From NCBI RefSeq assembly GCF_013377535.1, contig NZ_JABCJE010000008.1, positions 95,402-159,401 on the forward strand: a stretch of 64,000 nucleotides of DNA. The letters run 5' to 3'. This DNA is from Donghicola mangrovi (lineage in GTDB: Bacteria > Pseudomonadota > Alphaproteobacteria > Rhodobacterales > Rhodobacteraceae). Below the pieces are notes generated by a model that was not told where the DNA came from, ran no database searches, and worked only from the letters and a program-made list of their open reading frames with translations. This document shows, piece by piece, positions 35,696-44,636 of this stretch. The position numbers were made by a program, and so were the translations under genes. The stretch's first letter is position 1. Every line of letters begins with the position of its first letter.

Positions 35696-36972
35696 TCCTA
35701 CTTCTGACAAGCGTTGTGCTGATCGGGCTGATCCTGATCAACGTGCCTATTGCTGTGGCGATCGGGATTGTGGCCCTTGGGGGGCTGGTCCTGACACCGG
35801 GGGGCGCGACCCTGTATGATATGGCGATTGCGCTGTATTCCGGCGCGACCTCGTTCCCGCTGATCGCCATTCCGCTGTTCATTCTGGCGGGAAACCTGAT
35901 GAACACCTCGGGGATTTCGGTCCGGCTGATCAACTTTGTGTCGTCCTTGATCGGGTTCGTGCGGGGCGGTCTGGGAATGGTCAACATCGGTGTTTCGATG
36001 GTCTTTGCCGAGATTTCGGGCTCTGCCGTGGCCGATGTGGCCGCCACCGGCACCGTCCTGATCCCCGAGATGAAGCGCCGCGGCTATTCCCGCACTTTGG
36101 CGGCGGCGATCACGTCGTCCTCGGCGTCCTTGGCGATCATCATCCCGCCGTCGATCCCCATGATCCTTTATGGCGCGATTGCCGAGGTGTCTGTGCTCAA
36201 GCTGTTCGTCGCGGGCATCGTGCCGGGCGTCATGGGCGGCGGTCTGTTGATGGCGGTCACCTATTATCTGGCGATCCGCTATGACCTGCCCCGCGCCGAA
36301 GGGTTCGACCTGTGCCATGTCTGGCGCAGCTTCAAAGAGGCGTTCTGGGCCCTGACCATGCCTGTGATCATCCTTGGTGGCATCTTTTCCGGCATCGTCA
36401 CCGCGACCGAAGGCGCCGGACTGGCCGTGCTGGCCGCGCTGGTGATCGGCATCTTTATCTACCGTGATCTGGACGTCAGCCGCCTGCGCAAAGTCATGCT
36501 GGAGGGGATCAGCCAGACCGGCGTTGTCATGCTGCTGGTCGCAACCTCGGCCGCGCTGGGGCTGTTCCTGACCCAAGCCCAAGTGCCCCAACAGCTGGCC
36601 CAACAGATCACCGAGGTCACGACCAACCCGCTGATCGTGCTGGCCCTTTTGAACCTGCTGCTCTTGGTGCTGGGGATGTTCCTGCACGGGGCTGCGGCGA
36701 TCATTCTGGTGGTGCCCGTGGTCATGCCGCTGGTCACCGCTGTGGGCATCGACCCGATCCATTTCGGCATCATGGTCACGCTGAACCTTGCCATTGGTCA
36801 GCAGACGCCGCCCGTGGCGTCGGTCCTGATCACGTCCTGCTCGATCGCCAAGTCGGGCATCTGGGAAACCTCTCGCGCCAACCTGCCGTTCATCGGCGTT
36901 CTCGCCTTCATCCTGCTTCTGGTGACCTACGTCCCGCAGGTGTCGCTCGCTTTGACTGGGTATCTTCAATGA
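35692..36972 (+). CDS. TRAP transporter large membrane subunit (DctM type)
   Basis: A 426-aa membrane protein with about 12 hydrophobic segments and the DctM signatures FPLIAIPLFILAGNLMN, GSAVADVAATGTVLIPEMKR, SSASLAIIIPPSIPMILYG and NLAIGQQTPPVASVL. It is the sodium- or proton-coupled permease. It overlaps both neighbours by 4 bases (ATGA), so the TRAP genes and the downstream dehydrogenase are translationally coupled. Confidence 0.93.
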   Translation: MILLLTSVVLIGLILINVPIAVAIGIVALGGLVLTPGGATLYDMAIALYSGATSFPLIAIPLFILAGNLMNTSGISVRLINFVSSLIGFVRGGLGMVNIGVSMVFAEISGSAVADVAATGTVLIPEMKRRGYSRTLAAAITSSSASLAIIIPPSIPMILYGAIAEVSVLKLFVAGIVPGVMGGGLLMAVTYYLAIRYDLPRAEGFDLCHVWRSFKEAFWALTMPVIILGGIFSGIVTATEGAGLAVLAALVIGIFIYRDLDVSRLRKVMLEGISQTGVVMLLVATSAALGLFLTQAQVPQQLAQQITEVTTNPLIVLALLNLLLLVLGMFLHGAAAIILVVPVVMPLVTAVGIDPIHFGIMVTLNLAIGQQTPPVASVLITSCSIAKSGIWETSRANLPFIGVLAFILLLVTYVPQVSLALTGYLQ

Positions 36973-37985
36973 CACACCAAAAACCACGTATCGCTATCAT
37001 CCCCGGGGACCCTTCGGGGATCGGGCCGGAACTGATCGCCAAACTTCTGAACGAACCCGGCGTAACCGAGGCTGCCGACATCGTTTTGGTCGGGGACCAG
37101 CACGTCTGGAACCAAGGCGCACGGCAGGCGGACCTGCCTGTACCGCTGAACGAAATCGCGGAAACCGACCTGCCCACCCAATCGGGCCTGTCGTGGCTGC
37201 CCATCGACACCCTGCCCGCCGAAGACGTCCGCATCGCCCAAGTCACCGTCGCGGGCGGCACCTGTTCCCTGCGCTGTCTGGACAAGGCCTTGGATCTGGC
37301 GAGTGCTGGACTGGTGGACGGTGTGCTCTTTGGCCCCTTTAACAAGGCCGCCCTGACCGCCGCCGGCCTGAATGCCGAGGATGAGCACCGCTATATGGCG
37401 CGCTATCTGGGGTTCACCGGATATCACAGCGAAATCAACGTTCTGGACGATCTGATGACCACCCGTGTCACCAGCCATATCGGGCTGAAAGACGTGGCCG
37501 AGCGCATCACCCCCGACGCCGTGAACAAGGCCATCAAGCTGGCCGCCGCCACCCTGCACCGCGCAGGCAAAGAGCGTCCCCATATCGCCGTCGCCGCCCT
37601 GAACCCCCATGCAGGGGACAACGGCAAATTCGGCCGCGAAGAGATCGACATTCTGGAACCGGTTGTCAAAGCCGCGCAGGAAAAGCAGATACATGTGACG
37701 GGGCCTTGGCCCTCTGACACGGTGTTCCTCAAGGCCAAACGCGGCGAGGTTGATGCCGTGGTGACTATGTACCACGACCAAGGCCAGATCGCGATCAAGC
37801 TGATGGGTTTCGAGCGTGGCGTGACCGTGGCGGGGGGTCTGCCGATCCCCGTGGCGACCCCTGCGCACGGCACGGCCTTCGACATTGCGGGGCAAAACGT
37901 GGCGAACGTGGGCGCGACCCTTCAGGCGTTCCATCTGCTGGTGCGGATGGCGGCCAACCATCGGGCCACCCGCGCCAGCGCCTGA
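36969..37985 (+). CDS. PdxA-like 4-phospho-sugar-acid dehydrogenase (PdxA2 type)
   Basis: A 338-aa member of the PdxA family, NAD-dependent oxidative decarboxylases acting on 4-phosphohydroxythreonine or 4-phosphothreonate/erythronate. Motifs: IAIIPGDPSGIGPELIAKLL at the start, FGPFNKAALTAAGL, the metal histidines in RVTSHIGLKDV and VTMYHDQGQIAIKLMGFERG, and TPAHGTAFDIAGQNVA near the end. The location after TRAP genes and before denD points to sugar-acid catabolism (PdxA2) rather than vitamin B6 synthesis (inference). Its start overlaps the DctM stop by 4 bases. Confidence 0.87.
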   Translation: MTHQKPRIAIIPGDPSGIGPELIAKLLNEPGVTEAADIVLVGDQHVWNQGARQADLPVPLNEIAETDLPTQSGLSWLPIDTLPAEDVRIAQVTVAGGTCSLRCLDKALDLASAGLVDGVLFGPFNKAALTAAGLNAEDEHRYMARYLGFTGYHSEINVLDDLMTTRVTSHIGLKDVAERITPDAVNKAIKLAAATLHRAGKERPHIAVAALNPHAGDNGKFGREEIDILEPVVKAAQEKQIHVTGPWPSDTVFLKAKRGEVDAVVTMYHDQGQIAIKLMGFERGVTVAGGLPIPVATPAHGTAFDIAGQNVANVGATLQAFHLLVRMAANHRATRASA

Positions 37986-38009
37986 CGACATTCAACAAGG
38001 AATAAGTTC

Positions 38010-38999
38010 ATGAAAGTATTGGTAATCGGTGCCGCAGGCATGATCGGGCGCAAACTGCTGGATCAGGTCGCTAAGTCGCCGGATATCCTTGGCGCCCCTG
38101 TGCAGGCGCTGACTTTGGTCGATGTGATCGAACCCACCGCGCCGACCGCGCTAGCGGGCATCGCAACCTGTCAGGCTGTGGACCTGTCCACCGCTGGCGC
38201 GGCCGAGGCGCTGATCGCTGACCGGCCCGACCTGATCTTCAACTTCGCCGCCGTCGTGTCGGGCGAGGCCGAAGCAGATTTCGACAAAGGCTACCGCGTG
38301 AACCTTGACGGGGGCCGCGCTCTGCTAGAGGCCATCCGCGCCGAAGGTCTGAATGCCCCCTACCGCCCGCGCCTGATTTTCGCGTCCTCGGTCGCGGTGT
38401 TCGGCGCGCCCTTCCCCGAGAAAATCGGCGACGAATTCTTTACCACCCCGCTCACCAGCTATGGCACGCAAAAGGCCATTATCGAGCTGCTGATCGCAGA
38501 CTATTCCCGCCGCGGCATTCTGGATGGCCTCAGCATCCGCCTGCCCACGATCTGCGTGCGCCCCGGCAAGCCGAACGCGGCAGCGTCGGGCTTTTTCTCG
38601 AACATCATCCGCGAGCCTTTGGTGGGTCTGCCCGCCGTGCTGCCCGTCGATGACAGCGTGCGTCACTGGTTCGCCAGCCCCCGCGCCGCGGTTGGCTTTT
38701 TCACCCACGCGGCTACGCTGGATCTGGAACAGGTCGGCCCCCGCCGCAGCCTGATGATGCCGGGTCTGTCGGCCACCGTTGATGAACAAATCGCGGCCCT
38801 AGAAGAGGTCGCAGGCCCCGAGGCCGTCGCCCTGATCCGCCGCGAGCCCGATCCCGTGATCCAAGGCATCGTGGCCGGTTGGCCCTGCGACTTTGACCCC
38901 AAGCGCGCCGTCGAACTGGGCTTTACCGCCGAGACGAATTTTGCCGATATCATCCGCATTCATGTGGAAGACGAATTGAACGGCAAAATCGGGGGCTGA
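38010..38999 (+). CDS. denD: D-erythronate dehydrogenase-like SDR (DenD)
   Basis: A 329-aa extended SDR. The NAD motif is VIGAAGMIGRKLLDQV. It also has NFAAVVSGEAEADFDKGYRVN, the catalytic Ser region FASSVAVFG and the YxxxK pair in SYGTQKAIIELL. The segment VLPVDDSVRHWFASPR is characteristic of DenD, which oxidises D-erythronate at C2. It follows the PdxA-like gene by 24 bases within the operon. An alternative is a related sugar-acid or sugar dehydrogenase. Confidence 0.78.
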   Translation: MKVLVIGAAGMIGRKLLDQVAKSPDILGAPVQALTLVDVIEPTAPTALAGIATCQAVDLSTAGAAEALIADRPDLIFNFAAVVSGEAEADFDKGYRVNLDGGRALLEAIRAEGLNAPYRPRLIFASSVAVFGAPFPEKIGDEFFTTPLTSYGTQKAIIELLIADYSRRGILDGLSIRLPTICVRPGKPNAAASGFFSNIIREPLVGLPAVLPVDDSVRHWFASPRAAVGFFTHAATLDLEQVGPRRSLMMPGLSATVDEQIAALEEVAGPEAVALIRREPDPVIQGIVAGWPCDFDPKRAVELGFTAETNFADIIRIHVEDELNGKIGG

Positions 39000-39002
39000 C
39001 CT

Positions 39003-39947
39003 ATGAAGCAAACACTTTTCACCCGCAACAACTGGCCGATTGCGGCGGCGATGATCAACTATCCCGGCGTTCTGCCCGATGGCACCCGTGTCTTTGACCA
39101 GACCGCCGAACAGTGGGCCGAAACACTGGAAGACGTGGTTGATGCCGGTTTCACGGAACTCGACCCCACGGATTCATGGCTGCGCATTGCCGACCTGAGC
39201 GAAGAGCGCCTGCAGGAATTCATGGACGTGGTTCATGCCAAAGGGCTGACGATCCCCGCGATCTCGACATCTCGGAACAACCTGATCTGCCCCGAAAACG
39301 GCGAGGCCAATCTGGCCTACGCCCACCGCGTGATTGACACCGCCGCCAAGATCGGCGCGACCTCGGTGTGTTTCGGGTTCTTCGGGCCCCTGTCGGACGC
39401 GCAGAAACAGGCCCTGTGGTTCTGGACCGTGCCCAACCCGCCCGTCTCCGAAGACCCAGAGGAATGGGCGCTGGCCGTCGCCCGCGCGCAGGAACTGGGG
39501 GACCACGCCGCCGAACTGGGGATCGAAGTCGCGTTGGAGATGTACGAGGATAGCTTCCTTGGCACCGCTGATAGTTCAGTGAAATTCGTGCAAGAGGTTA
39601 ACCGCCCCAACGTCGGCATCTGCGCGGATATCGGCAATCTGGTGCGCCTGCACCGTCCGGTCGAACACTGGGCCACCATGATCGACAAGATCGCGCCCTA
39701 TGCCAAATACTGGCACGTGAAAAACTACGCCCGCACCGAGGACGCCGTGACTGGCGCCATCGTCACCGCCCCCACGGCGCTGGAATTCGGGATCATCAAC
39801 TACCGCGCCGCGATCCGCAAAGCGATGGAATACGGGTTCAACAGCCCCTTCCTGTGCGAGCATTACGGCGGCGACGGCCTGAGCGTGGCGGCCACTAACA
39901 TGCGCTACCTGCGCCGCATCCTGCCGCGCGAACGCAAGCAGGGTTAA
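39003..39947 (+). CDS. Sugar phosphate isomerase/epimerase-like TIM-barrel protein
   Basis: A 314-aa AP_endonuc_2-type TIM barrel. Candidate metal ligands are Glu in VALEMYEDSF, Asp in GICADIGNLVRLHRP, His in YWHVKNYAR and Glu in FLCEHYGGDGLSV. It starts 3 bases after denD. In tetronate pathways this place is taken by the 2-oxo-tetronate isomerase OtnI, but OtnI is shorter (about 260 aa). A decarboxylase such as OiaC of apionate catabolism is an alternative. The exact reaction is unresolved. Confidence 0.7.
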   Translation: MKQTLFTRNNWPIAAAMINYPGVLPDGTRVFDQTAEQWAETLEDVVDAGFTELDPTDSWLRIADLSEERLQEFMDVVHAKGLTIPAISTSRNNLICPENGEANLAYAHRVIDTAAKIGATSVCFGFFGPLSDAQKQALWFWTVPNPPVSEDPEEWALAVARAQELGDHAAELGIEVALEMYEDSFLGTADSSVKFVQEVNRPNVGICADIGNLVRLHRPVEHWATMIDKIAPYAKYWHVKNYARTEDAVTGAIVTAPTALEFGIINYRAAIRKAMEYGFNSPFLCEHYGGDGLSVAATNMRYLRRILPRERKQG

Positions 39948-39955
39948 TACCGCAG

Positions 39956-39986
39956 CCCCCGCCGGATCACTTCTGGCGGGGGTTTT
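39956..39986 (+). terminator. Rho-independent terminator of the TRAP/tetronate operon
   Basis: CCCCCGCC (39956-39963) and GGCGGGGG (39975-39982) form an 8-bp stem followed by TTTT, nine bases after the last stop codon of the operon. Confidence 0.8.
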
Positions 39987-39989
39987 GCG

Positions 39990-40706
39990 TTACCGGCGCG
40001 TGGCCTGCCAGCGTTCAAACTCCCGCTCTGCGGTTTCCAGCGTCTCGATGTTCAGGGTGCGGGTCACCAGCGCACGGTTCACCGCGCGGACCCGTTTGTT
40101 GATGGGCGTATCCTCGTCCACCACATCCTCGACCCCCAGCTTTTCATAGAGCGACAGCAGGCGGTTCTGCACCGTCCGCAAGGACATCCCCCGCCGCTCT
40201 GCGATCAGTCGATCCTGAAGGCCGATGCTCAGGTCCAAAAGCACTGCGAATTCGCTGTCATCCAATGTGTTGCGCGGGGAGGCGGTGCGCCGCTGCAGCC
40301 TGTGGATTTCGCGGTCCACCATGATCTGGCCTTCGACCAGAACTGCCCGCAAAGCCAGCTTCAGCCGGTCCCGAGGGGCGGTTTTCAGCAAATACCCATA
40401 GGCGCTATCCTCGGGGACGATGGCGCTGATCCCGCGCAAGTAGGCCTCGTCGGCATAGTTCGACCAGAACAGGATGCGGGTGTCGGCCCGCTCTTGCCAC
40501 AGGGTCTGCGCGGCCTCGATCCCGTTGCGCTGGGACATGCGCAGGTCCATCACCACCGCGTCGATCGACATGGCGCGGGCCTCTCGTTCAGCCTCCAAGC
40601 CATTGACCGCGTGGAATATCTGGGTGACCTCGGGCAACGTTTCGACCAGCACATCCTCCATGTAAGAGGCGTGGAACTGGTCATCCTCGACAAGCAGGAC
40701 TTTCAT
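39990..40706 (-). CDS. NarL/LuxR-like response regulator
   Basis: A 238-aa two-component regulator. The receiver domain has the acidic pair EDDQ at the N-terminus, the phospho-acceptor Asp in VVMDLRMSQRNGIEA, and the switch/Lys region SAYGYLLKTAPRDRL. The C-terminal DNA-binding part (LDLSIGLQDRLIAERRGMSLR, TVQNRLLSLYEKLGV) is a divergent LuxR/NarL helix-turn-helix. The ATG at 40706 has AGGAGG upstream and overlaps the kinase stop by 4 bases. Confidence 0.85.
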   Translation of the reverse strand: MKVLLVEDDQFHASYMEDVLVETLPEVTQIFHAVNGLEAEREARAMSIDAVVMDLRMSQRNGIEAAQTLWQERADTRILFWSNYADEAYLRGISAIVPEDSAYGYLLKTAPRDRLKLALRAVLVEGQIMVDREIHRLQRRTASPRNTLDDSEFAVLLDLSIGLQDRLIAERRGMSLRTVQNRLLSLYEKLGVEDVVDEDTPINKRVRAVNRALVTRTLNIETLETAEREFERWQATRR

Positions 40707-41905
40707 CGGGCCTCCTTTGGCGTTGGCTGGCGCGAGGGCACGCGCAGGGACACGCGGACGGTTGTGCCGTGATCGGGAAGGATATCCAGATGCGCCGAGA
40801 TCAGCCGCGCACGGGTCCGCATATGCATCAGCCCCGATTGACGCGCAGGGGTGGCGGGGATGCCGCAACCGTCATCGCGCACCGTCACGGTCAGGGTGGT
40901 AGAGTTCGGCTGGTCGATCGTCACGCTGATCCGGCTGGCCTCGGCATGGCGGGTGGCGTTGTTGATCGCCTCTTGGGTGATGTGGAACAGGGCGCTGCGG
41001 ACGGTGGTGTCCAGCGTGTCGGGCAGCCCTTGGGTCAGGTCATGAACCTCCAGCGTGGTGCCTTCGTCATGGCAGGCGCGCTCCAGATGGACGCGCACGG
41101 CGTGGGTGAACCCGAACAGGTCCAAGAGCGTCGGCACCGCCATGTCGATGATCCGCCGAAGGCCCGTGATGGTTTCGCGCAAGTGGTCGGCCAAGGCATC
41201 GCGGGGCAGCGGGGTTTCGGCGGTGACCTCGCGCAGCAGGCGGGACAGATCGGCCAAAGTCTGGTCGTGCAGGTCCATGCCGATGCGCTGACGTTCGTGC
41301 TCCATCGCTTGGGTCAGTTCCAAGGCCCCACGCCGGAGCCCTTCGTCACTGCCCGAGGCCAAGGTCCGCCCGCTGCGCTGCGCCTGCTCGGACTTGTGCA
41401 GGATGTGGAACCACGGGGCCAGCACATGGGCGATCTCTTGGGCGCGGCTGACCGAGTTCATGTCATAAAACCCCGCGCGGGTGTCGGACAGGTTTAACGT
41501 GCCGATCAGTCGCCCTTTGACACGCAGGGGCACGTGAACGCGGCTGCGCAAATTGTGGTTCAGGATCGGCTCGCAGGTGGCCCCCGCATAGGTAAAGCGT
41601 GCGTCCACCGTGGCGTCATCGGTCAGCATATAGGCGCACTGCCCATAGAGCAGATCGCGGATCGGCGCGTGGTCGATCCGCCCCGAGGCCCGCGACCAGC
41701 GCGTGCGAATGCCGACCTCGTGGCTGACGACCCACCCCGGTCGGTCCAGCAGGCAGATGTCGCAATGCACAAACGGGATCAGCGCCGCGATGTCGCCCTC
41801 AATGGTGGCGAGCGCACTGCGGATGTCCGTTTGCGCCGCCAAACGCGCGGCGATACGGGCCAGAACCGCGTCGGCCTGACCCTCTTGCGGGTGTTGCAAG
41901 GTCAT
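40703..41905 (-). CDS. GAF-domain sensor histidine kinase (NarX/HisKA_3 type)
   Basis: A 400-aa soluble kinase. Residues about 15-180 form a GAF-like sensor (IPFVHCDICLLDRPGWVVSH, SRVHVPLRVKGRLIGTLNLS). The HisKA_3 box ERQRIGMDLHDQTLADLSRLL holds the phospho-accepting His, and HATPase motifs are ITQEAINNATRHAEAS and VRDDGCGIPATPARQSGLMHM. No membrane helix is present, so the signal is internal. The operon with its response regulator is divergent from the sugar ABC importer, which is the obvious target (inference). Confidence 0.87.
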   Translation of the reverse strand: MTLQHPQEGQADAVLARIAARLAAQTDIRSALATIEGDIAALIPFVHCDICLLDRPGWVVSHEVGIRTRWSRASGRIDHAPIRDLLYGQCAYMLTDDATVDARFTYAGATCEPILNHNLRSRVHVPLRVKGRLIGTLNLSDTRAGFYDMNSVSRAQEIAHVLAPWFHILHKSEQAQRSGRTLASGSDEGLRRGALELTQAMEHERQRIGMDLHDQTLADLSRLLREVTAETPLPRDALADHLRETITGLRRIIDMAVPTLLDLFGFTHAVRVHLERACHDEGTTLEVHDLTQGLPDTLDTTVRSALFHITQEAINNATRHAEASRISVTIDQPNSTTLTVTVRDDGCGIPATPARQSGLMHMRTRARLISAHLDILPDHGTTVRVSLRVPSRQPTPKEAR

Positions 41906-42123
41906 GGTGTCTCCCCCCACGCGCGCCAGTCTCCCTCTGGCATTGCGCGGTTTCGCAACTGTGCGCCGATGCGCGTTAAAAGGGAACACCCAAACCCGCA
42001 ATGCAATTGCGGGTTCCCGCATCAGGTCTGCGGACGGTAGCCTTTACAACCATCGGGTGCGGCCTCACGATCCACCTCGTGTTCCGGACAACGGGTGGGG
42101 GAGACACCTGCCGGACCATCAAC

Positions 42124-42136
42124 GCGCCAATGGCGC
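42124..42136. promoter_or_regulatory. 13-bp inverted repeat upstream of the sugar-binding-protein gene
   Basis: GCGCCA-A-TGGCGC lies 17 bases before the ATG at 42153, just upstream of the ribosome binding site GGGAGGAG. It could be an operator or a 5'-end stem of the message. Confidence 0.3.
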
Positions 42137-42152
42137 AAGGGAGGAGACTACC

Positions 42153-43166
42153 ATGAAATCCATTCTTATGGGGGCGGCGGCGCTTGCCCTGATGGCCGGT
42201 GCTGTTCACGCCGAAAGCCCCACTGCGAGCAAACGAATCGCCCTGTCCAACAACTATGCCGGGAACTCGTGGCGTCAGGCCATGCTGAAAACCTATGAGG
42301 AAACCGCGCAGGCTGCGGTGGCCGACGGGGTGGTTGCGGCGGCGGATGCCTTTACCACGTCCGAGAACCAGACCACCGAGCAAGCCGCGCAGATCCAGAA
42401 CATGATCCTGCAAGGCTATGACGCGATCCTGCTGAATGCGGCCTCGCCCACGGCGCTGAACGGCGCGGTCAAAGAGGCCTGTGACGCGGGCGTCAAGGTG
42501 ATCAGCTTTGACAGCATCGTCACCGAGCCCTGCGCGTGGCGGATCGCCGTTGATTTCGTCGAGATGGGCCGTCAGGAGGTCGAGTATGTGGCCTCTCGCC
42601 TGCCCGAGGGTGGCAACCTGCTGGAAATCCGCGGTCTGGCGGGCGTGTCCACCGATGACGCCATCAGCAAAGGCATCCACGAGGCGATCGACACCAAATA
42701 CCCCCAGTTCAAGATCGTCGGATCGGTCCACGGGGATTGGGCGCAGGACGTGGCCCAAAAGGCCGTCGCGGGCATTCTGCCCTCGCTGCCCGATGTGGTC
42801 GGCGTGGTCACCCAAGGCGGTGACGGCTATGGCGCGGCCGAGGCGTTTGCCGCCGCGGGCCGCCCCACGCCGCTGATCGTTATGGGCAACCGTCAGGACG
42901 AGCTGAAATGGTGGGCCGAGCAGCGCGATGCGAACGGTTATGAAACCATGTCCCTGTCGATTGCGCCCGGTGTTGCTTCGCTGGCCTTCTGGGTTGGCCA
43001 GCAGATTCTGGCAGGCGAGGACGTGCCCAAGGACCTGACCGTGCCCTTCCTGACCATCACGCAGGCCGATCTGGACGAGGCCCTGAAAACCACCCCCGAG
43101 GGGTCGGTCTCGAACGTCAGCTACACGCTCGAGGATGCTCAGGCCGTTATCGCGGGCGCCAAGTAA
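42153..43166 (+). CDS. Ribose-type ABC transporter substrate-binding protein
   Basis: A 337-aa periplasmic binding protein of the RbsB/type I family. The signal peptide MKSILMGAAALALMAGAVHA is followed by RIALSNNYAGNSWRQAMLKTY, QIQNMILQGYDAILLNAASPTALNGAV, VKVISFDSIV and VGVVTQGGDGYGAAEAF. A strong GGGAGGAG precedes the ATG at 42153. It is the first gene of the importer operon. The ligand is probably a sugar or sugar derivative that yields a lactone, given the downstream SMP-30 gene (inference). Confidence 0.9.
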   Translation: MKSILMGAAALALMAGAVHAESPTASKRIALSNNYAGNSWRQAMLKTYEETAQAAVADGVVAAADAFTTSENQTTEQAAQIQNMILQGYDAILLNAASPTALNGAVKEACDAGVKVISFDSIVTEPCAWRIAVDFVEMGRQEVEYVASRLPEGGNLLEIRGLAGVSTDDAISKGIHEAIDTKYPQFKIVGSVHGDWAQDVAQKAVAGILPSLPDVVGVVTQGGDGYGAAEAFAAAGRPTPLIVMGNRQDELKWWAEQRDANGYETMSLSIAPGVASLAFWVGQQILAGEDVPKDLTVPFLTITQADLDEALKTTPEGSVSNVSYTLEDAQAVIAGAK

Positions 43167-43181
43167 GCGCGCAACAGCCCT

Positions 43182-43205
43182 CCGCCCTGCAGGTTTGCGG
43201 GGCGG
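43182..43205 (+). promoter_or_regulatory. Intercistronic hairpin after the sugar-binding-protein gene
   Basis: CCGCCCTGCA (43182-43191) pairs with TGCGGGGCGG (43196-43205) in a 10-bp stem with one G-U pair and a 4-base loop. It lies between the binding-protein stop and the ATPase ribosome binding site, as in the ugp and TRAP cassettes. Confidence 0.5.
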
Positions 43206-43226
43206 GTTCTGCCGATCGGAGACCTC

Positions 43227-44636
43227 ATGACAGTTCTGGAATCTAACCCCGTCGTGGCCCTGCGCGATGCGGCGAAACATTTCGGCCCCGTAAAGGCGCT
43301 GAACGGCGTGTCTTTGTCCGTGGCGCCGGGGGAATGCCTTGGCCTTGTGGGGCATAACGGGGCGGGGAAATCGACGCTGGTGAACCTGATCAACGGCACC
43401 TTCGCGCCCTCGTCGGGCGAGGTGGCGTTCCCCTTGGGGCAACAGGGCGTCCGGTCCGTGTTTCAGGAACTGTCCCTATGTCCGAACCTGACCGTGGCCG
43501 AGAACCTGTCGATTTCGCATCCCGACCTCAGGGGGTTTGGCTGGCGCCGGCCCGCGCGGGCCGAGATTCAGGCCAGCCTTGATACCGTTTTCCCCGACCA
43601 TGGCATCGACACCGACGCCGAGGTCGACCGCCTGACCATCGCCGAGCGCCAGATGGTCGAGATCGCCATCGGCTTTGCCCCCCGTGGCGGCACCCCGCGT
43701 CTGGTCATTCTGGACGAGCCGACCTCGTCCCTCGACGAAGGGATCGCGCGGCAATTGCTGTCCCATGTGCGGGCCTTTTGCGCGGCGGGCGGGGCCGTCA
43801 TTTTCATTTCCCACATGTTGGGCGAGATTTTCGCCGTTGCCTCGCGGATCGTGGTGCTAAAGGACGGCAAGGTTGTCGCCGACCGTCCCGCCGCTGCGTT
43901 CAGCCGTCAGGGGCTGGTGGATGCCATGGGCCACGTCGCCGCCGAAGGGACGCAGGCCGCCGCCGCCCAAACCCAGATCGGAGAGGTCGTCATCCGCGCA
44001 GAGGGGCTCGAGGCCCGCCGCGGCGAAGTTGTCGGTCTGTCGGGGCTGGCGGGACACGGCCAAGCCGCCGCCCTAGCGCGGCTATACCTGTCGCAAACCT
44101 CGGACTGGCGGGCGGGACGCGGGGCGCGGGCTGTGTTCGTGGCGGGTGACCGGCCGCGCGACGGGGTGCTGCCCCTGTGGTCCATCCTGCGCAACATGTC
44201 GATTTCCGTTCTGGGCCGCGATGCCAATGGCGGCATGGTAGACAAAGACGCCGAGCGCCGCTTGGCCGAGGATTGGCGCAAACGCATCGGCATCCGCACC
44301 GATGATCTGACCAACCCGATCCTGTCCCTGTCGGGCGGCAACCAGCAAAAGGTGCTGTTCGCCCGCGCGCTGGCCTCGGACGCGGATATCATCGTCATGG
44401 ACGACCCTATGCGCGGGGTTGATGTGGGCACCAAACAGGACGTCTACGCCATCATCCGCGCCGAAGCCGCCAAGGGGCGGACCTTCCTCTGGTATTCCAC
44501 CGAAACCGAAGAAGTCTGCCAGTGCGACCGCGTTTTCGTGTTCCGCAACAACGAGATCAGCGCCGAACTGACTGGCGCGCAGATCACCGAAGAAAAGATC
44601 CTCGAAGCCTCGTTCGAGATGATGGAGGCCTCATAA
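43227..44636 (+). CDS. Ribose-type ABC transporter ATPase with two nucleotide-binding domains (RbsA-like)
   Basis: A 469-aa duplicated ATPase. The first domain has Walker A GHNGAGKSTLVNLING, Walker B RLVILDEPTSSLDEG and the switch histidine in VIFISHMLGEIF. Its signature is degenerate (LTIAERQMVEIA), as in RbsA. The second domain has a degenerate Walker A (LSGLAGHGQAAALARLYL), signature LSGGNQQKVLFARAL and Walker B DIIVMDDPMRGVDVGTK. It is slightly shorter than typical RbsA (about 500 aa). Its stop overlaps the next start in TAATG. Confidence 0.9.
   Translation: MTVLESNPVVALRDAAKHFGPVKALNGVSLSVAPGECLGLVGHNGAGKSTLVNLINGTFAPSSGEVAFPLGQQGVRSVFQELSLCPNLTVAENLSISHPDLRGFGWRRPARAEIQASLDTVFPDHGIDTDAEVDRLTIAERQMVEIAIGFAPRGGTPRLVILDEPTSSLDEGIARQLLSHVRAFCAAGGAVIFISHMLGEIFAVASRIVVLKDGKVVADRPAAAFSRQGLVDAMGHVAAEGTQAAAAQTQIGEVVIRAEGLEARRGEVVGLSGLAGHGQAAALARLYLSQTSDWRAGRGARAVFVAGDRPRDGVLPLWSILRNMSISVLGRDANGGMVDKDAERRLAEDWRKRIGIRTDDLTNPILSLSGGNQQKVLFARALASDADIIVMDDPMRGVDVGTKQDVYAIIRAEAAKGRTFLWYSTETEEVCQCDRVFVFRNNEISAELTGAQITEEKILEASFEMMEAS

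Noticed and set aside
35698..36987. A 429-codon minus-strand frame opposite the TRAP large subunit.
   Set aside because: The translation is almost entirely Asp/His/Gln/Arg, the mirror of a hydrophobic membrane protein; the plus-strand frame has all the DctM motifs.
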